Origin: Lachnospiraceae bacterium XBD2001
Lineage (GTDB): Bacteria > Bacillota > Clostridia > Lachnospirales > Lachnospiraceae
Direction of reading: 5' to 3'
Length of the DNA stretch: 64,000 bases
Assembly: GCA_900116395.1 (NCBI GenBank)
Contig: FPAN01000002.1
Coordinates: 558,001 to 622,000, forward strand
Shown: positions 17,115-25,653 of the stretch, piece after piece
How positions within the stretch are numbered: the first letter of the stretch is position 1
Layout: every line of letters starts with the position of its first letter
Position numbers and translations under genes: made by a program
Notes under the pieces: generated by a model
What the model saw: only the letters and a program-made list of their open reading frames with translations
Database searches by the model: none
What the model was told of the DNA's origin: nothing

Positions 17115-17639
17115 ATGATACTTCTAGTAATTGATGTACAAAAAGGAATAACAGATGAAAGACTCTATAACTACGAGGACTTTCTTGCGAATACAAAAAA
17201 GCTGATTGATGCTGCTCGTGCGAATCAGGTGGAAGTCATCTATGTTCAGCATGATGACGGTCCTGGAACTGGATTTTCCATCGGTGATGAAGAATTTGAA
17301 ATCGCAGATCAGGTGGCACCTGTTTCTGGAGAGAAGATTTACTATAAGACAGTAAATAGTGCTTTTGGCAATAAGGAGTTAGAGGCGTATCTGGCGTCTT
17401 TTGCTAATAAGGACTTGATGATTGTTGGATTACAAACAAACTTCTGCATAGATGCGACTGTGAAGTCTGCATTTGATAGAGGTTATCATGTAATTGTGCC
17501 GGCAGGATGCAATTCAACATTCGATAATGATTATATGAATCGCGAAGCGACTTACAAGTACTACAACGAGATGATGTGGCCGGAGAGATTTGCAGATTGT
17601 GTGTCTGTAGATGAAGCAGTGGCAATGATGAAGGGATAA
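17115..17639 (+). CDS. Isochorismatase-family cysteine hydrolase
   Basis: A 174-residue hydrolase of the isochorismatase/nicotinamidase fold. The catalytic triad is visible as D7 (LLVIDVQKG), K78 (YYKTVNSAF) and C111 (GLQTNFCIDATVKSAFDRG). These enzymes cleave amides or vinyl ethers such as nicotinamide, N-carbamoylsarcosine or isochorismate; no substrate can be assigned because no pathway partner is adjacent. The ribosome site is AGAGGA before ATG 17115. The upstream gap with repeated CTTAGT/ACTAAG modules ends 26 nt before the start, so these may control it. Confidence 0.9.
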   Translation: MILLVIDVQKGITDERLYNYEDFLANTKKLIDAARANQVEVIYVQHDDGPGTGFSIGDEEFEIADQVAPVSGEKIYYKTVNSAFGNKELEAYLASFANKDLMIVGLQTNFCIDATVKSAFDRGYHVIVPAGCNSTFDNDYMNREATYKYYNEMMWPERFADCVSVDEAVAMMKG

Positions 17640-17709
17640 TAATTATAGCTAAGAAACATTTGAAGCATTTATAAATAGCTTGTAAGAATTATAGGAAAGA
17701 TAGAGTTAT

Positions 17710-18564
17710 ATGAAGAAGGGATTAGTTTTAGAGGGTGGAGCCATGCGCGGCATGTTTACTGCCGGGGTGTTGGACGTCCTTATGGAAAATGATATTGAAT
17801 TTGATGGAGCGGCGGGGATTTCTGCCGGTGCAGTGTTCGGATGTAATTACAAGTCCAAGCAGATTGGAAGAGCGATTCGCTATAACAAGAAGTATTGCAA
17901 GGATCCGAGATTCTGTAGCATTCGTTCCCTTATAAAAACCGGTGATATGTACGGTGAGGATTTCTGTTATCGGGAGTTGCCGGATACCTTGGATCCTTTT
18001 GATACAGAGACTTTTCGCAATAATCCGACAGAGTTCTATGTAGGGGCAACGGATATGAAGACCGGGGAGTGCATCTTCCATAAGTGCGAAGATGGCGGGC
18101 GGAAGGACTTGAAGTGGATGCAGGCCTCTGCGTCCATGCCATTGGTATCCAGACCGGTAGAAGTGGATGGATACTTATTGCTGGATGGCGGTATTGCAGA
18201 TTCGGTGCCGTATAAGTATATGGAGAGCATCGGGTATGACCGCAATCTGATTGTTTTGACCCAGCCGAAGGGCTATCGTAAGAGCAAGGCAGCGATGATG
18301 TCCTTGTTCAAATGGAAATTGAAGGCTTATCCTGCGATTGTAGAAGCCATGGCACGGCGCCACGAGATGTACAACCGCCAGATGGAAGAGATTGAAGAGC
18401 GTGAACAGGAAGGCCGTGCATTTGTGATTCGCCCACCGGAAGCCCTTGGAATCAGCCGTACAGAGAAGAATCCTGACGAGTTGGAGCGTGTGTATCAGCT
18501 GGGACGGAAGGTGGCGTTGGATGCGCTTCCGGCCCTATCAACGTTTTTAAATGGTGAAGGATAA
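17710..18564 (+). CDS. Patatin-like phospholipase
   Basis: A 284-residue patatin-family lipid acyl hydrolase of the bacterial YjjU/RssA-like kind. The oxyanion loop is LEGGAMRGMFTAGVLD, the nucleophile S38 lies in GISAG, and D159 in LLLDGGIADSVPY completes the Ser-Asp dyad. The length is normal. It presumably acts on membrane phospholipids or related esters from the cytosolic side; no signal peptide is seen. It is followed after 24 nt by a YczE-type membrane gene. RBS AGGAAAG precedes ATG. Confidence 0.92.
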   Translation: MKKGLVLEGGAMRGMFTAGVLDVLMENDIEFDGAAGISAGAVFGCNYKSKQIGRAIRYNKKYCKDPRFCSIRSLIKTGDMYGEDFCYRELPDTLDPFDTETFRNNPTEFYVGATDMKTGECIFHKCEDGGRKDLKWMQASASMPLVSRPVEVDGYLLLDGGIADSVPYKYMESIGYDRNLIVLTQPKGYRKSKAAMMSLFKWKLKAYPAIVEAMARRHEMYNRQMEEIEEREQEGRAFVIRPPEALGISRTEKNPDELERVYQLGRKVALDALPALSTFLNGEG

Positions 18565-18588
18565 GCAACCGGAGGATTGGGAGGTTTT

Positions 18589-19233
18589 ATGGTTAAAAGA
18601 ATTGGGATGTCACTATTTGGCGTTATTATCTGTGCCATCAGTGTTGGAATCTTTAAGATTGCGGCACTTGGTGTAGATCCATTCCAGTCATTTATGGCGG
18701 GCTTGGATGCACTGGTTCCGATTCAGTTTGGAACGTTATACGTCATAGCGAATGCAGTACTATTGTTATTCGCACTGATATTTGATCGCCATTACATTGG
18801 AATTGCAACATTTATAAATCTGTTTTTATTAGGGTATATTACACAGTTTACCTATGAGTTCCTGCAGACAGTTATTGTGAATCCGTCTATGGTGATCCGT
18901 GTGCTCTGTTTGGTTATCGGAGTGGTTATTATCTGTTTTGGTTCCGCCTTTTATATGACAGCAGACCTTGGAGTATCCACCTACGATGCGGTGGCACTGA
19001 TTATTGTGCATACCTGGAAGAAGGGTAAGTTCCAGTATGTCCGTATCATCACGGATTTGGTTTGCGTAGCATTAGGCATTACCTTGTTTTTGCTGGCGGG
19101 TGGAGCAGTACTTCAGATTCCAACCATTGTTGGAATTGGAACAATTATTACAGCCTTTTTTATGGGGCCGTTGATTGAGTTCTTTAACGTACACATCGCA
19201 CGACCATTTTTAAGAGGAAAAGAGAATGAGTAA
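18589..19233 (+). CDS. YczE/YitT-type membrane protein (second copy)
   Basis: A 214-residue membrane protein with about six helices and the signature AALGVDPFQSFMAGLD after helix 1, related in layout to the protein at 13935. The function is unknown. ATG 18589 is set by GGGAGG just upstream; a non-ATG start at 18577 would precede that site. Its end overlaps the next gene by 8 nt, so it is translated together with the oxidoreductase. Confidence 0.85.
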   Translation: MVKRIGMSLFGVIICAISVGIFKIAALGVDPFQSFMAGLDALVPIQFGTLYVIANAVLLLFALIFDRHYIGIATFINLFLLGYITQFTYEFLQTVIVNPSMVIRVLCLVIGVVIICFGSAFYMTADLGVSTYDAVALIIVHTWKKGKFQYVRIITDLVCVALGITLFLLAGGAVLQIPTIVGIGTIITAFFMGPLIEFFNVHIARPFLRGKENE

Positions 19234-20188
19234 GAAATTTCGTTGGGCCTACATTGGCTCCGGTAGTATTTGTAAGAAAACAGCAGATGAGATTATAACG
19301 GCAAATCACGAAATCGTGACGGTGTATTCCAGACGATTTGAAAGTGCAGAAGAGTTCGCCTCCCGTTATGAGGCCATTCCCTGCAAGACCTTCGAGGAAG
19401 CGGTAAACCGGGATGATATCGATGGTGTCTATATTGGAACGCCTCATACTTCTCACAAGGAGTACGCCATTCGTGCGCTGCGCTTGAAGAAGCCGGTGCT
19501 TTGCGAGAAGCCCATGGGTGTCAATGTCTCCGAAGTAGAGGAGATGATTGCAGTTGCCAAGGAAGAAGGCGTTTACCTTGCTGAGGCTATGTGGACCTGG
19601 TATGCACCGGTAGCGAATGAGGTGCGCCGATGGGTGAAGGATGGCCGTGTAGGAAATATCAAGAAGGCTTACGCAAGCTTCTGTATACCGGGATTGATTA
19701 CCAAGTCGAGAGAACATCGTCTTTTGAACCCAGCCACGGCTGGCGGTGCATTATTAGACCTTGGTATCTATCCAATTACTTATCTTTATAATCTGTTTGG
19801 AATGCCACAGGAGATTCAGTGTACCGGTGAGTTAGCCAATGGCATCGATGAGGAAGAGGTCATTACATTCGTGTATCCGGAGGGTGAGTGCAAGATTAAG
19901 TCATCTCTTAGTTACATGGAAGAGAAGTTCAAGATTGTTGGTGACAAGGGAACCATCAGCATTCCACGTAACTTCCACTGGGCATCCAAGGCGAAACTGC
20001 GTCAGGGACTTAAGACAACCAAGGCCGAGGGCGTGACAGACTATATTACAGAGTTTACGAAGGTGGCAGAGGAGGTCCTTGCAGGGAAAAAGGAATCGGA
20101 TTATGTGCCACTTCAGCATACACTTGATTGTATGAAGATTATGGATGAGTGCCGTCGTCAGATGGGACTTACCTACGATATGGAATAA
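19226..20188 (+). CDS. Gfo/Idh/MocA family NAD(P)-dependent oxidoreductase
   Basis: A 320-residue dehydrogenase with an N-terminal Rossmann domain (AYIGSGSIC, 8-16) and the family motif CEKPMGVN with catalytic E94-K95-P96. A C-terminal alpha/beta substrate domain follows. Family members oxidise sugars, inositols or related polyols; no sugar operon surrounds it, so the substrate is open. The start overlaps the previous stop by 8 nt. The last 15 codons (MDECRRQMGLTYDME) and the following 20 nt recur at 21792-21857 with only silent changes, the trace of a second related gene now lost. Confidence 0.92.
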   Translation: MSKKFRWAYIGSGSICKKTADEIITANHEIVTVYSRRFESAEEFASRYEAIPCKTFEEAVNRDDIDGVYIGTPHTSHKEYAIRALRLKKPVLCEKPMGVNVSEVEEMIAVAKEEGVYLAEAMWTWYAPVANEVRRWVKDGRVGNIKKAYASFCIPGLITKSREHRLLNPATAGGALLDLGIYPITYLYNLFGMPQEIQCTGELANGIDEEEVITFVYPEGECKIKSSLSYMEEKFKIVGDKGTISIPRNFHWASKAKLRQGLKTTKAEGVTDYITEFTKVAEEVLAGKKESDYVPLQHTLDCMKIMDECRRQMGLTYDME

Positions 20189-20217
20189 TATAAGAGAAAC
20201 AAAGGGGAAAGAATTGA

Positions 20218-20964
20218 ATGAGAACAAAGGGACTGAATGGTAATCAGCTCAAGGTAATTGCTATGGTTGCCATGACAATTGATCATTTGGTTAGTGTCAT
20301 CTGGCCAAACTATCCAACGGATTGGTGGATAATTGTACTACACATCATCGGAAGGCTGGCTGCACCAATCTTTTGGTTTATGGTTGCAGAGGGGTATCAT
20401 TACACGCGCAATCTCAAAAAGTATGCAATTCGATTATTTATATTTGCGATAATCAGCCATTTTGCATATAACTTCGCATTTGGAATCCCATTTATTCCGT
20501 TTCAAACCAGTGTATTTAACCAGACCAGCGTAATATGGGCGCTGTTCTTTGGCTTGGTTGGATTGTGGGTTGCTGATCATGAGAGCCTGAAGTCTTGGCA
20601 GAAAACCCTTATTATTGTTTTGTTTACGATAATTGCCTTCCCAGCAGACTGGAGTAGTATCGCAGTACTTGGGGTAATTTGTTTTGGAGAGCATCGTGGG
20701 AATCTCAAGAAGCAGATGCTCTGTGTTATGATATGGGTTGCTGTATATGCAGCGGTTTATGCCATCTTTATTAACCCAATTTATGGCGTGCTTCAGTTAT
20801 TTGTATGTCTGACCTTCCCGCTGTTAAAAGCGTACAACGGAGAGCGTGGCAAGATGAAGAATATGAAGTATCTGTTCTATATCTATTATCCGGCACACCT
20901 GATTGTCTGCGGTATCATCCGCTTGCTGTTGCATGGTAGTGGTGGAGTAATGATTGGCGGTTAA
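20218..20964 (+). CDS. TraX-family membrane protein
   Basis: A 248-residue membrane protein with about eight helices and the TraX/acyltransferase-3-like opening LNGNQLKVIAMVAMTIDHL, then RLAAPIFWFMVAEGY with YTRNLKKY. TraX acetylates F-pilin in E. coli plasmids; chromosomal Clostridia copies have unknown acceptors and are probably O- or N-acyl transfer proteins of the envelope. The ribosome site AAAGGGG precedes ATG 20218. It ends 19 nt before the AAC(3)-type gene. Confidence 0.88.
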   Translation: MRTKGLNGNQLKVIAMVAMTIDHLVSVIWPNYPTDWWIIVLHIIGRLAAPIFWFMVAEGYHYTRNLKKYAIRLFIFAIISHFAYNFAFGIPFIPFQTSVFNQTSVIWALFFGLVGLWVADHESLKSWQKTLIIVLFTIIAFPADWSSIAVLGVICFGEHRGNLKKQMLCVMIWVAVYAAVYAIFINPIYGVLQLFVCLTFPLLKAYNGERGKMKNMKYLFYIYYPAHLIVCGIIRLLLHGSGGVMIGG

Positions 20965-20983
20965 GTGGATTTGGAGGAGAAGG

Positions 20984-21766
20984 ATGAAAACGGTAACGAA
21001 GACGGACATTGTAACGGACTTGAAAAATCTTGGCTTAACGCAGGGCGATACGGTCATGGTGCATACTGCTCTTAAAAGTATTGGCTATGTCTGTGGTGGC
21101 GCGCAGGCTGTTATCGAAGCGTTGATAGAGGTTGTTGGTGAGGATGGTACCATCATGATGCCGACCCAGTCCTGGAAGAATCTGGACCCGGAAATCGGCG
21201 TACATTGGGATGCGGATGAGGCGGATTGGAATACGATTCGCGAGAATTGGCCGGCCTATGATAAGAACCTTACACCGACCAATACCATGGGCGCAGTGGC
21301 AGAGATGTTTCGCTCTTGGCCGGGAGCAATACGAAGTGATCATCCGGCTCGCTCGGTGGCAGCATGGGGCAAGCATGCGAAGTATCTTACAGAGAAGCAT
21401 GACTTATCCAACATCTTTGGCGAAGGTTCTCCTGTGGGAAAACTCTATGAACTAGATGGCAAGGTCCTCTTAATTGGAGTGGACTATGACAAAAATACCT
21501 CCATTCATCTTGCGGATGTTAGAGCAGAGTATCCGAGCAAGCACAACAGCACCGAGCATAGTGCAATTATGGAGAATGGTCAGCGCGTATGGAAGGCTTA
21601 TGATACCTTGTTTGTAGATGGCGAGGACTTTGTAGATATCGGACATGCTTTTGAAGAGGAACATGATGTACAGAAAGGATACGTTGGCGAGGCTTGGTCA
21701 CGGCTTATGAACCAACGGGAACTGGTGGACTTTTCGGTACAGTGGATTGAATCAAATCGAAAATGA
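20984..21766 (+). CDS. AAC(3)-type aminoglycoside N3-acetyltransferase-like
   Basis: A 260-residue cytosolic acetyltransferase of the antibiotic N-acetyltransferase family (VMVHTALKSIGYVCGG, GTIMMPTQSW, TPTNTMGAVAEMFR, SDHPARSVAAWG). Related enzymes acetylate position 3 of aminoglycosides, but chromosomal members such as YokD may have other substrates, so resistance is not proven. GGAGG at 20973-20977 selects ATG 20984 over an upstream in-frame ATG at 20954. The TGA stop (21764-21766) is also the first triplet of a REP short form. Confidence 0.9.
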   Translation: MKTVTKTDIVTDLKNLGLTQGDTVMVHTALKSIGYVCGGAQAVIEALIEVVGEDGTIMMPTQSWKNLDPEIGVHWDADEADWNTIRENWPAYDKNLTPTNTMGAVAEMFRSWPGAIRSDHPARSVAAWGKHAKYLTEKHDLSNIFGEGSPVGKLYELDGKVLLIGVDYDKNTSIHLADVRAEYPSKHNSTEHSAIMENGQRVWKAYDTLFVDGEDFVDIGHAFEEEHDVQKGYVGEAWSRLMNQRELVDFSVQWIESNRK

Positions 21767-21792
21767 CCCCCTAACCCCGTCCCGGGGAGTCA
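21764..21792 (+). repeat. REP-like short form (29 nt) supplying a stop codon
   Basis: TGACCCCCTAACCCCGTCCC followed by GGGGAGTCA. It equals the outer right part of the 78-nt element joined to a TGAC end. Its TGA is the stop codon of the AAC(3)-like gene, and its last A is the first base of the duplicated oxidoreductase tail at 21792. Confidence 0.88.
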
Positions 21793-21839
21793 TGGATGAG
21801 TGCCGTCGTCAGATGGGATTGACTTATGATATGGAATAA
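21792..21839 (+). pseudogene. Remnant: last 15 codons of a second Gfo/Idh gene
   Basis: Codons read MDECRRQMGLTYDME and TAA, identical in protein to the end of the gene at 19226-20188. DNA differs at about four sites, all silent (CTT to TTG, ACC to ACT, TAC to TAT). The following 20 nt up to the ribosome site also match. The rest of the gene is missing; the remnant is joined directly to a REP short form, which marks a deletion or recombination edge. Confidence 0.85.
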
Positions 21840-21864
21840 TATAAGAGAAACAAAGGAGGAAGTA

Positions 21865-22374
21865 ATGCTTTATCATGCATCAAGTGTATCAGGGCTTGGA
21901 GAACTAGAACCACGTATTTCAACTCACGATAAGCCCTATGTATATGCGATTCGTAATAAGGTGACAGCAGCGTGTTTCGGTGCACCGAAGGATGACTTCG
22001 ATTTGTTGATGGATGAGGTAGATGGTGTGCCGCATCTGTATGAGTGCTACCAGGATGCACTGAAAACCATATATGCCGGCAAATCATGTAGTATTTATAC
22101 AGTACATGAAGAAGGGTTTCTCTCAGGTGTAACCGGATGGGATGTAGAGTTGGTTTGTGAACATACAGTGCCGGTAGTGCAGGAAGAACGAATCAGCGAT
22201 TTGTTCGAATATATTCAGCGTGCTGCGGCGCATAGTGAGTGCGTAATACATAGTTATTCAGATGAAGAAGTATATCAAGCGATGCTCAGCGAAGAACTAT
22301 GCGAGCGAATCCGTGCATTTGGACTAAGTGAAGAGGCAGTGAAAAAAGATAAACGTATCGCACGCTTTTGCTAG
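21865..22374 (+). CDS. Unknown protein with LYHAS start, ART-like by pattern
   Basis: A 169-residue soluble protein I cannot name. It opens MLYHASSVSGLGELEPRIST, then HDKPYVYAI and FGAPKDDFD. Similar proteins occur in Lachnospiraceae without known function. The start, with a YH-small-S motif followed by a YVYA strand, resembles ADP-ribosyltransferase-fold proteins such as the DUF3990 protein at 34908, but this is a weak analogy. AAAGGAGG at 21852-21859 sets ATG 21865; that ribosome site descends from the lost oxidoreductase's downstream region. A longer in-frame start at 21826 lies inside the remnant. Confidence 0.72.
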   Translation: MLYHASSVSGLGELEPRISTHDKPYVYAIRNKVTAACFGAPKDDFDLLMDEVDGVPHLYECYQDALKTIYAGKSCSIYTVHEEGFLSGVTGWDVELVCEHTVPVVQEERISDLFEYIQRAAAHSECVIHSYSDEEVYQAMLSEELCERIRAFGLSEEAVKKDKRIARFC

Positions 22375-22419
22375 AAACAAAATAAGTTACGCGGATTAAA
22401 AGAGTAGAGGAACATAGTT

Positions 22420-23256
22420 ATGTTAATTCCTAAGAAAAATACAGAATTGGAAGCAGAACTTGCTAAAATTGGCGGACCTGCAATTGATGAGAACGCGAGA
22501 AAAGAGGTCACTTCCTATATAATCAAGGCGACCGTTACCAGACTAGTCGGCGTGTTTTTGCTATTGGCTTCATTGGTGTGTCTTGTGCTGGATCGACCAT
22601 TTGTCGTACCAATGGTTCTAGGATATGTGATTGTTGTTGCATATATCATTCTTCGACGTAAGGCTATCAAGAAGTATGTTATGGGCTTGGTCAATGAATG
22701 TGACGCAGTGAAAAGTTACACGATATTTCGCGAGTTGCTGATTCGTAGCACCAGAAAAAGAGCCATGTACCAGAACTTTTATAATGTGGCCAATGCGTTA
22801 CTGCTTGCCGGATATGATAAGGAGGCAGAAGCGTGTATTACATTGGCACAGCAGTATTGTGCCGGACCTATTGCGAAGTTGTTGGAATACGTGCTTCGCA
22901 TGGATTTGTGCGTGTATCGCGAAGATTTGGAAGGCTTGAAGAATTTGCAGCCGCAGGTAGAAGCATTGACGTCTGCTTCCAAGATTCCACCAGCATATCT
23001 GCGTAGCTATGAGTCACGAAAGTTCTACTTTACAGGGGCAACCTGTTGGAATGAAGAGAAGTACGATGAATTGCTACAGTTATTGGAAAGTCCGAGTGTG
23101 CTGCGTCGCTTTACCCTGAGCCTAGTAAAGTACAACTACTTGAAATCTAAGGTGCTGACCGCAGCCGGACGAGAGGAAGAGGCTGTGTCTTGTCGAGATT
23201 ACGTGATAGCTAACGGCGGAACCACCTGGTACCGCAAACGTTGCATGGAAGCGTAG
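22420..23256 (+). CDS. Unknown membrane-anchored protein with helical repeat-like body
   Basis: A 278-residue protein with two close membrane helices (about 41-60 and 64-82) and a long soluble C-terminal part made of helices (FYNVANALLLAGYDKEAEAC, RKFYFTGATCWNEEKYDEL) that look like tetratricopeptide-type repeats. No enzyme motif was seen. It stands alone between a possible ART-like gene and a HAD gene. RBS GAGG lies about 8 nt upstream. The stop TAG is followed at once by a REP scrap. Confidence 0.7.
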   Translation: MLIPKKNTELEAELAKIGGPAIDENARKEVTSYIIKATVTRLVGVFLLLASLVCLVLDRPFVVPMVLGYVIVVAYIILRRKAIKKYVMGLVNECDAVKSYTIFRELLIRSTRKRAMYQNFYNVANALLLAGYDKEAEACITLAQQYCAGPIAKLLEYVLRMDLCVYREDLEGLKNLQPQVEALTSASKIPPAYLRSYESRKFYFTGATCWNEEKYDELLQLLESPSVLRRFTLSLVKYNYLKSKVLTAAGREEEAVSCRDYVIANGGTTWYRKRCMEA

Positions 23257-23272
23257 TGCACCCGGGGAGTCA
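23257..23272 (+). repeat. REP-like fragment, 16 nt
   Basis: TGCACCCGGGGAGTCA directly follows the stop TAG at 23254-23256 and equals the right end of the 78-nt element (CCCGGGGAGTCA) behind four bases. It is probably a deleted copy. Confidence 0.65.
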
Positions 23273-23294
23273 AAAGGAGAGAAGAGGCTTAAGA

Positions 23295-23894
23295 ATGAAT
23301 TTTTACGTAGATTTTGATGATTGTTTGTGTGAGACAGCGCTTTCCTTTACAGAGATTGCTGACAGATTGTTCGGGAAAAAGGTTCCTTACGAAGGCGTGA
23401 AGAGCTTCAATCTACAGAAGACCTTTGACCTGAATGATGAGGAGTATCAGCAGTTGATGGAAGAGGGCCATCGACCAGAGATTCTGCTGGCATATGAGGA
23501 GACACCGGGCTGTTCGAAGGTCCTGAATGAATGGATGGATGCAGGACATACCGTTAACATCATTACGGGACGTCCGTATAGCGCATATGAGGCATCCCGT
23601 CAGTGGTTGGATGAGCACGGATTAGAGCGTGCGAAGTTATACTTTTTGAACAAGTATGGTAGAGATGCCTTCTACGGAAGTGGGAACCACAATTTGGAGT
23701 TGGAAGATTTCTATCGAATGGAGTTTGATTATGCGGTGGAGGATTCTCCGTTGGCACTTCCGTACTTGGAGCATTTTCCTAAGACGAAGGTGTTGGTGTT
23801 CGACCGCCCATGGAATCAGGAATGCCAGTTCCCGAATGAGAATTATGTACGAAGTGCGGATTGGGCGTTTATTCGTGAGCGGGTAGCAAAATAA
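23295..23894 (+). CDS. HAD-superfamily 5'-nucleotidase-like phosphatase
   Basis: A 199-residue HAD phosphatase. Motif I is FYVDFDDCLCET (nucleophile and acid DxD), motif II is IITGRP, and motif IV lies in YAVEDSPLALPYL. This combination, including the short cap after motif I, fits the bacterial NT5C-type deoxyribonucleotidase group that trims (deoxy)nucleoside monophosphates. ATG 23295 is the natural start; the upstream in-frame GTG-like extension from 23241 runs over the REP scrap and previous gene. RBS is weak (GAGG at 23284-23287). Confidence 0.82.
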   Translation: MNFYVDFDDCLCETALSFTEIADRLFGKKVPYEGVKSFNLQKTFDLNDEEYQQLMEEGHRPEILLAYEETPGCSKVLNEWMDAGHTVNIITGRPYSAYEASRQWLDEHGLERAKLYFLNKYGRDAFYGSGNHNLELEDFYRMEFDYAVEDSPLALPYLEHFPKTKVLVFDRPWNQECQFPNENYVRSADWAFIRERVAK

Positions 23895-23930
23895 CTTAGG
23901 AGATTAGGGGTATTTCAAAAGGGGATACAG

Positions 23931-25553
23931 ATGAAATCAGCGAATGATTCAACTGCAAAAAAGATAGGGAAATTATATGACATACATTGCCCGTCCTGTG
24001 GAGCTCCTGCATATTATGACATTCGGACACGTATGTATAATTGCAGTTACTGCGGCAACCGTGTTGGCATCGATCGGGCGAAGAGCGAGCATAAAGGCTT
24101 CCGTGAAATCAGTAAGAAAAAGATGCGGGAGTCCATCAAGAAGTTCACCCTTCAAAAGGCATCCTGCACCGGCTGTGGTGCTCAGGTGGTATTTGAGACC
24201 GGTGAAGCAGTGGCCAATTGCGCCTTCTGTGGCAGGTCTCTTGTCCGAAAAGCATTTGTGAATCCGGACATCATTCCGGAGTTAATCGTACCTTTTGCCA
24301 TCACTCCGACGGAAGCGCAGGATATCCTGGCCGATTGGTGCAATAAGAACAAGTGGAAAGAAGAGGCTCGTGCCATCCGTGAGAAAATCCAGGATCTTAA
24401 GGGATTCTATCTTCCTTACGAATTGGTGCGAGGCCCTGTAAGTTGTAGCGTGTTCCGTATTGAGGGCGGTAGTGTGTACGACTGCGGCGGTTTCATCGAT
24501 GAAGTATTTGTAAACTGCTCAAAAAAGTTGGATAACCAACTTTTGGATGCCATGGAACCATATAATCTGGATGAATTGCAGGAGTTTGATTTTTCTTATA
24601 TTGCAGGTCATCAGGTAAAGACCGGTGACATCTCCGAGGACGAATTGATCCGACGTATCGATGTGGAAGTAGGGGAAGATTATAAGCCGGTTATCCAAAA
24701 GACGCTGGAAACCAAGGCTGTTGGAGTGAATGTTTCTTGCAAAAACGTGCTACGAATGCCGGTACTTTTACCGGTTTACTATCTGGCTTTTGATGGCTAT
24801 ATGGCGGCAGTAAACGGACAGACCGGCAGAGTCAGTGTTCGCGCCTGCAAGGATTCGAAGTATTTAATCCTTCCATGGTTTTTAAAGGCTATCCTTGCAA
24901 CCATCGCCGGAACATCAGGAGTAGCACTTGGCATGTTTCTATTTGGCGCAGAGCAGGATCTTATTCTTGGCGCATCCGGGTGTCTTGCCTTAGTGCTTGT
25001 GTTTGTGTTCTTTGCAGCCTATAGCCAACAAAGGGAAGAGACCTATGGATTAGAAACCTATCGCAAGGTGTTTCATTCCAAAACAGAACTGAAAAAGCCT
25101 GTCACCAAGCCGGTATTTTTCATGAATATCGCCGGGAAAATGCAGGAAGTGGAGATTCGATTTACATCCGTACTTCGAGTGATTCGTGCATTGGCTATCA
25201 CCTTTGGTGTAGTGTTCCTTCCGGTAATTCTTGCTCTTATCATCAATGGATTCAATTTTTCAATCCTGAATCTGGGCGGTTCCGCTGTGTGGTTCTGTAT
25301 TGCGGTGCCACTTGCGCCGGTATTCCTAATTAAGTATGGCCGGATGGATATCTATGATAATCCTTGGATCTATATGATCGGCGAGAATGGACAGAAGCGG
25401 CGCTACAAGCCGAAACGGGACAGAGCGGATTTGGATGTGACCATTGATTTTATCAAGGAGTGGTTCAAGCCGCCACTGTTGTGGCTGACGTTATTCATAT
25501 TATTTCTTTTTGGCACCATGGTGTATTTAACGGCCTTCGGCTGGGTAGAATAA
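23931..25553 (+). CDS. Zinc-ribbon membrane protein
   Basis: A 540-residue protein with two N-terminal zinc ribbons, C20-x2-C23 with C38-x2-C41, and C79-x2-C82 with C97-x2-C100. They are followed by a soluble middle part (FVNPDIIPELIVPFAITPTE) and at least four membrane helices in the C-terminal 230 residues. Proteins of this layout are common in Lachnospiraceae and are often misnamed replication or TFIIB-like factors on the strength of the ribbons; the actual role is unknown. A REP element starts directly after the TAA stop. Confidence 0.8.
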   Translation: MKSANDSTAKKIGKLYDIHCPSCGAPAYYDIRTRMYNCSYCGNRVGIDRAKSEHKGFREISKKKMRESIKKFTLQKASCTGCGAQVVFETGEAVANCAFCGRSLVRKAFVNPDIIPELIVPFAITPTEAQDILADWCNKNKWKEEARAIREKIQDLKGFYLPYELVRGPVSCSVFRIEGGSVYDCGGFIDEVFVNCSKKLDNQLLDAMEPYNLDELQEFDFSYIAGHQVKTGDISEDELIRRIDVEVGEDYKPVIQKTLETKAVGVNVSCKNVLRMPVLLPVYYLAFDGYMAAVNGQTGRVSVRACKDSKYLILPWFLKAILATIAGTSGVALGMFLFGAEQDLILGASGCLALVLVFVFFAAYSQQREETYGLETYRKVFHSKTELKKPVTKPVFFMNIAGKMQEVEIRFTSVLRVIRALAITFGVVFLPVILALIINGFNFSILNLGGSAVWFCIAVPLAPVFLIKYGRMDIYDNPWIYMIGENGQKRRYKPKRDRADLDVTIDFIKEWFKPPLLWLTLFILFLFGTMVYLTAFGWVE

Positions 25554-25631
25554 TGACTCAGGGGGACGGAGTTAGTGATTCATTGTTTGTCTAGAGGTAC
25601 AATGAATCGCTAACCCCGTCCCGGGGAGTCA
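25554..25631 (+). repeat. REP-like palindromic element, copy A (78 nt)
   Basis: Starts TGACTCAGGGGGACGGAG and ends CCGTCCCGGGGAGTCA. The 33-nt arms pair imperfectly (about 28 matches) around a 12-nt loop TTGTCTAGAGGT. It directly follows a stop codon. Confidence 0.93.
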
Positions 25632-25653
25632 AACTTTGAAAGGAAAAGAAAGA

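Noticed and set aside
19226-20188. The gene as pseudogene because its tail is duplicated
   Set aside because: The frame is complete with Rossmann and EKP motifs; only the copy at 21792 is a remnant.
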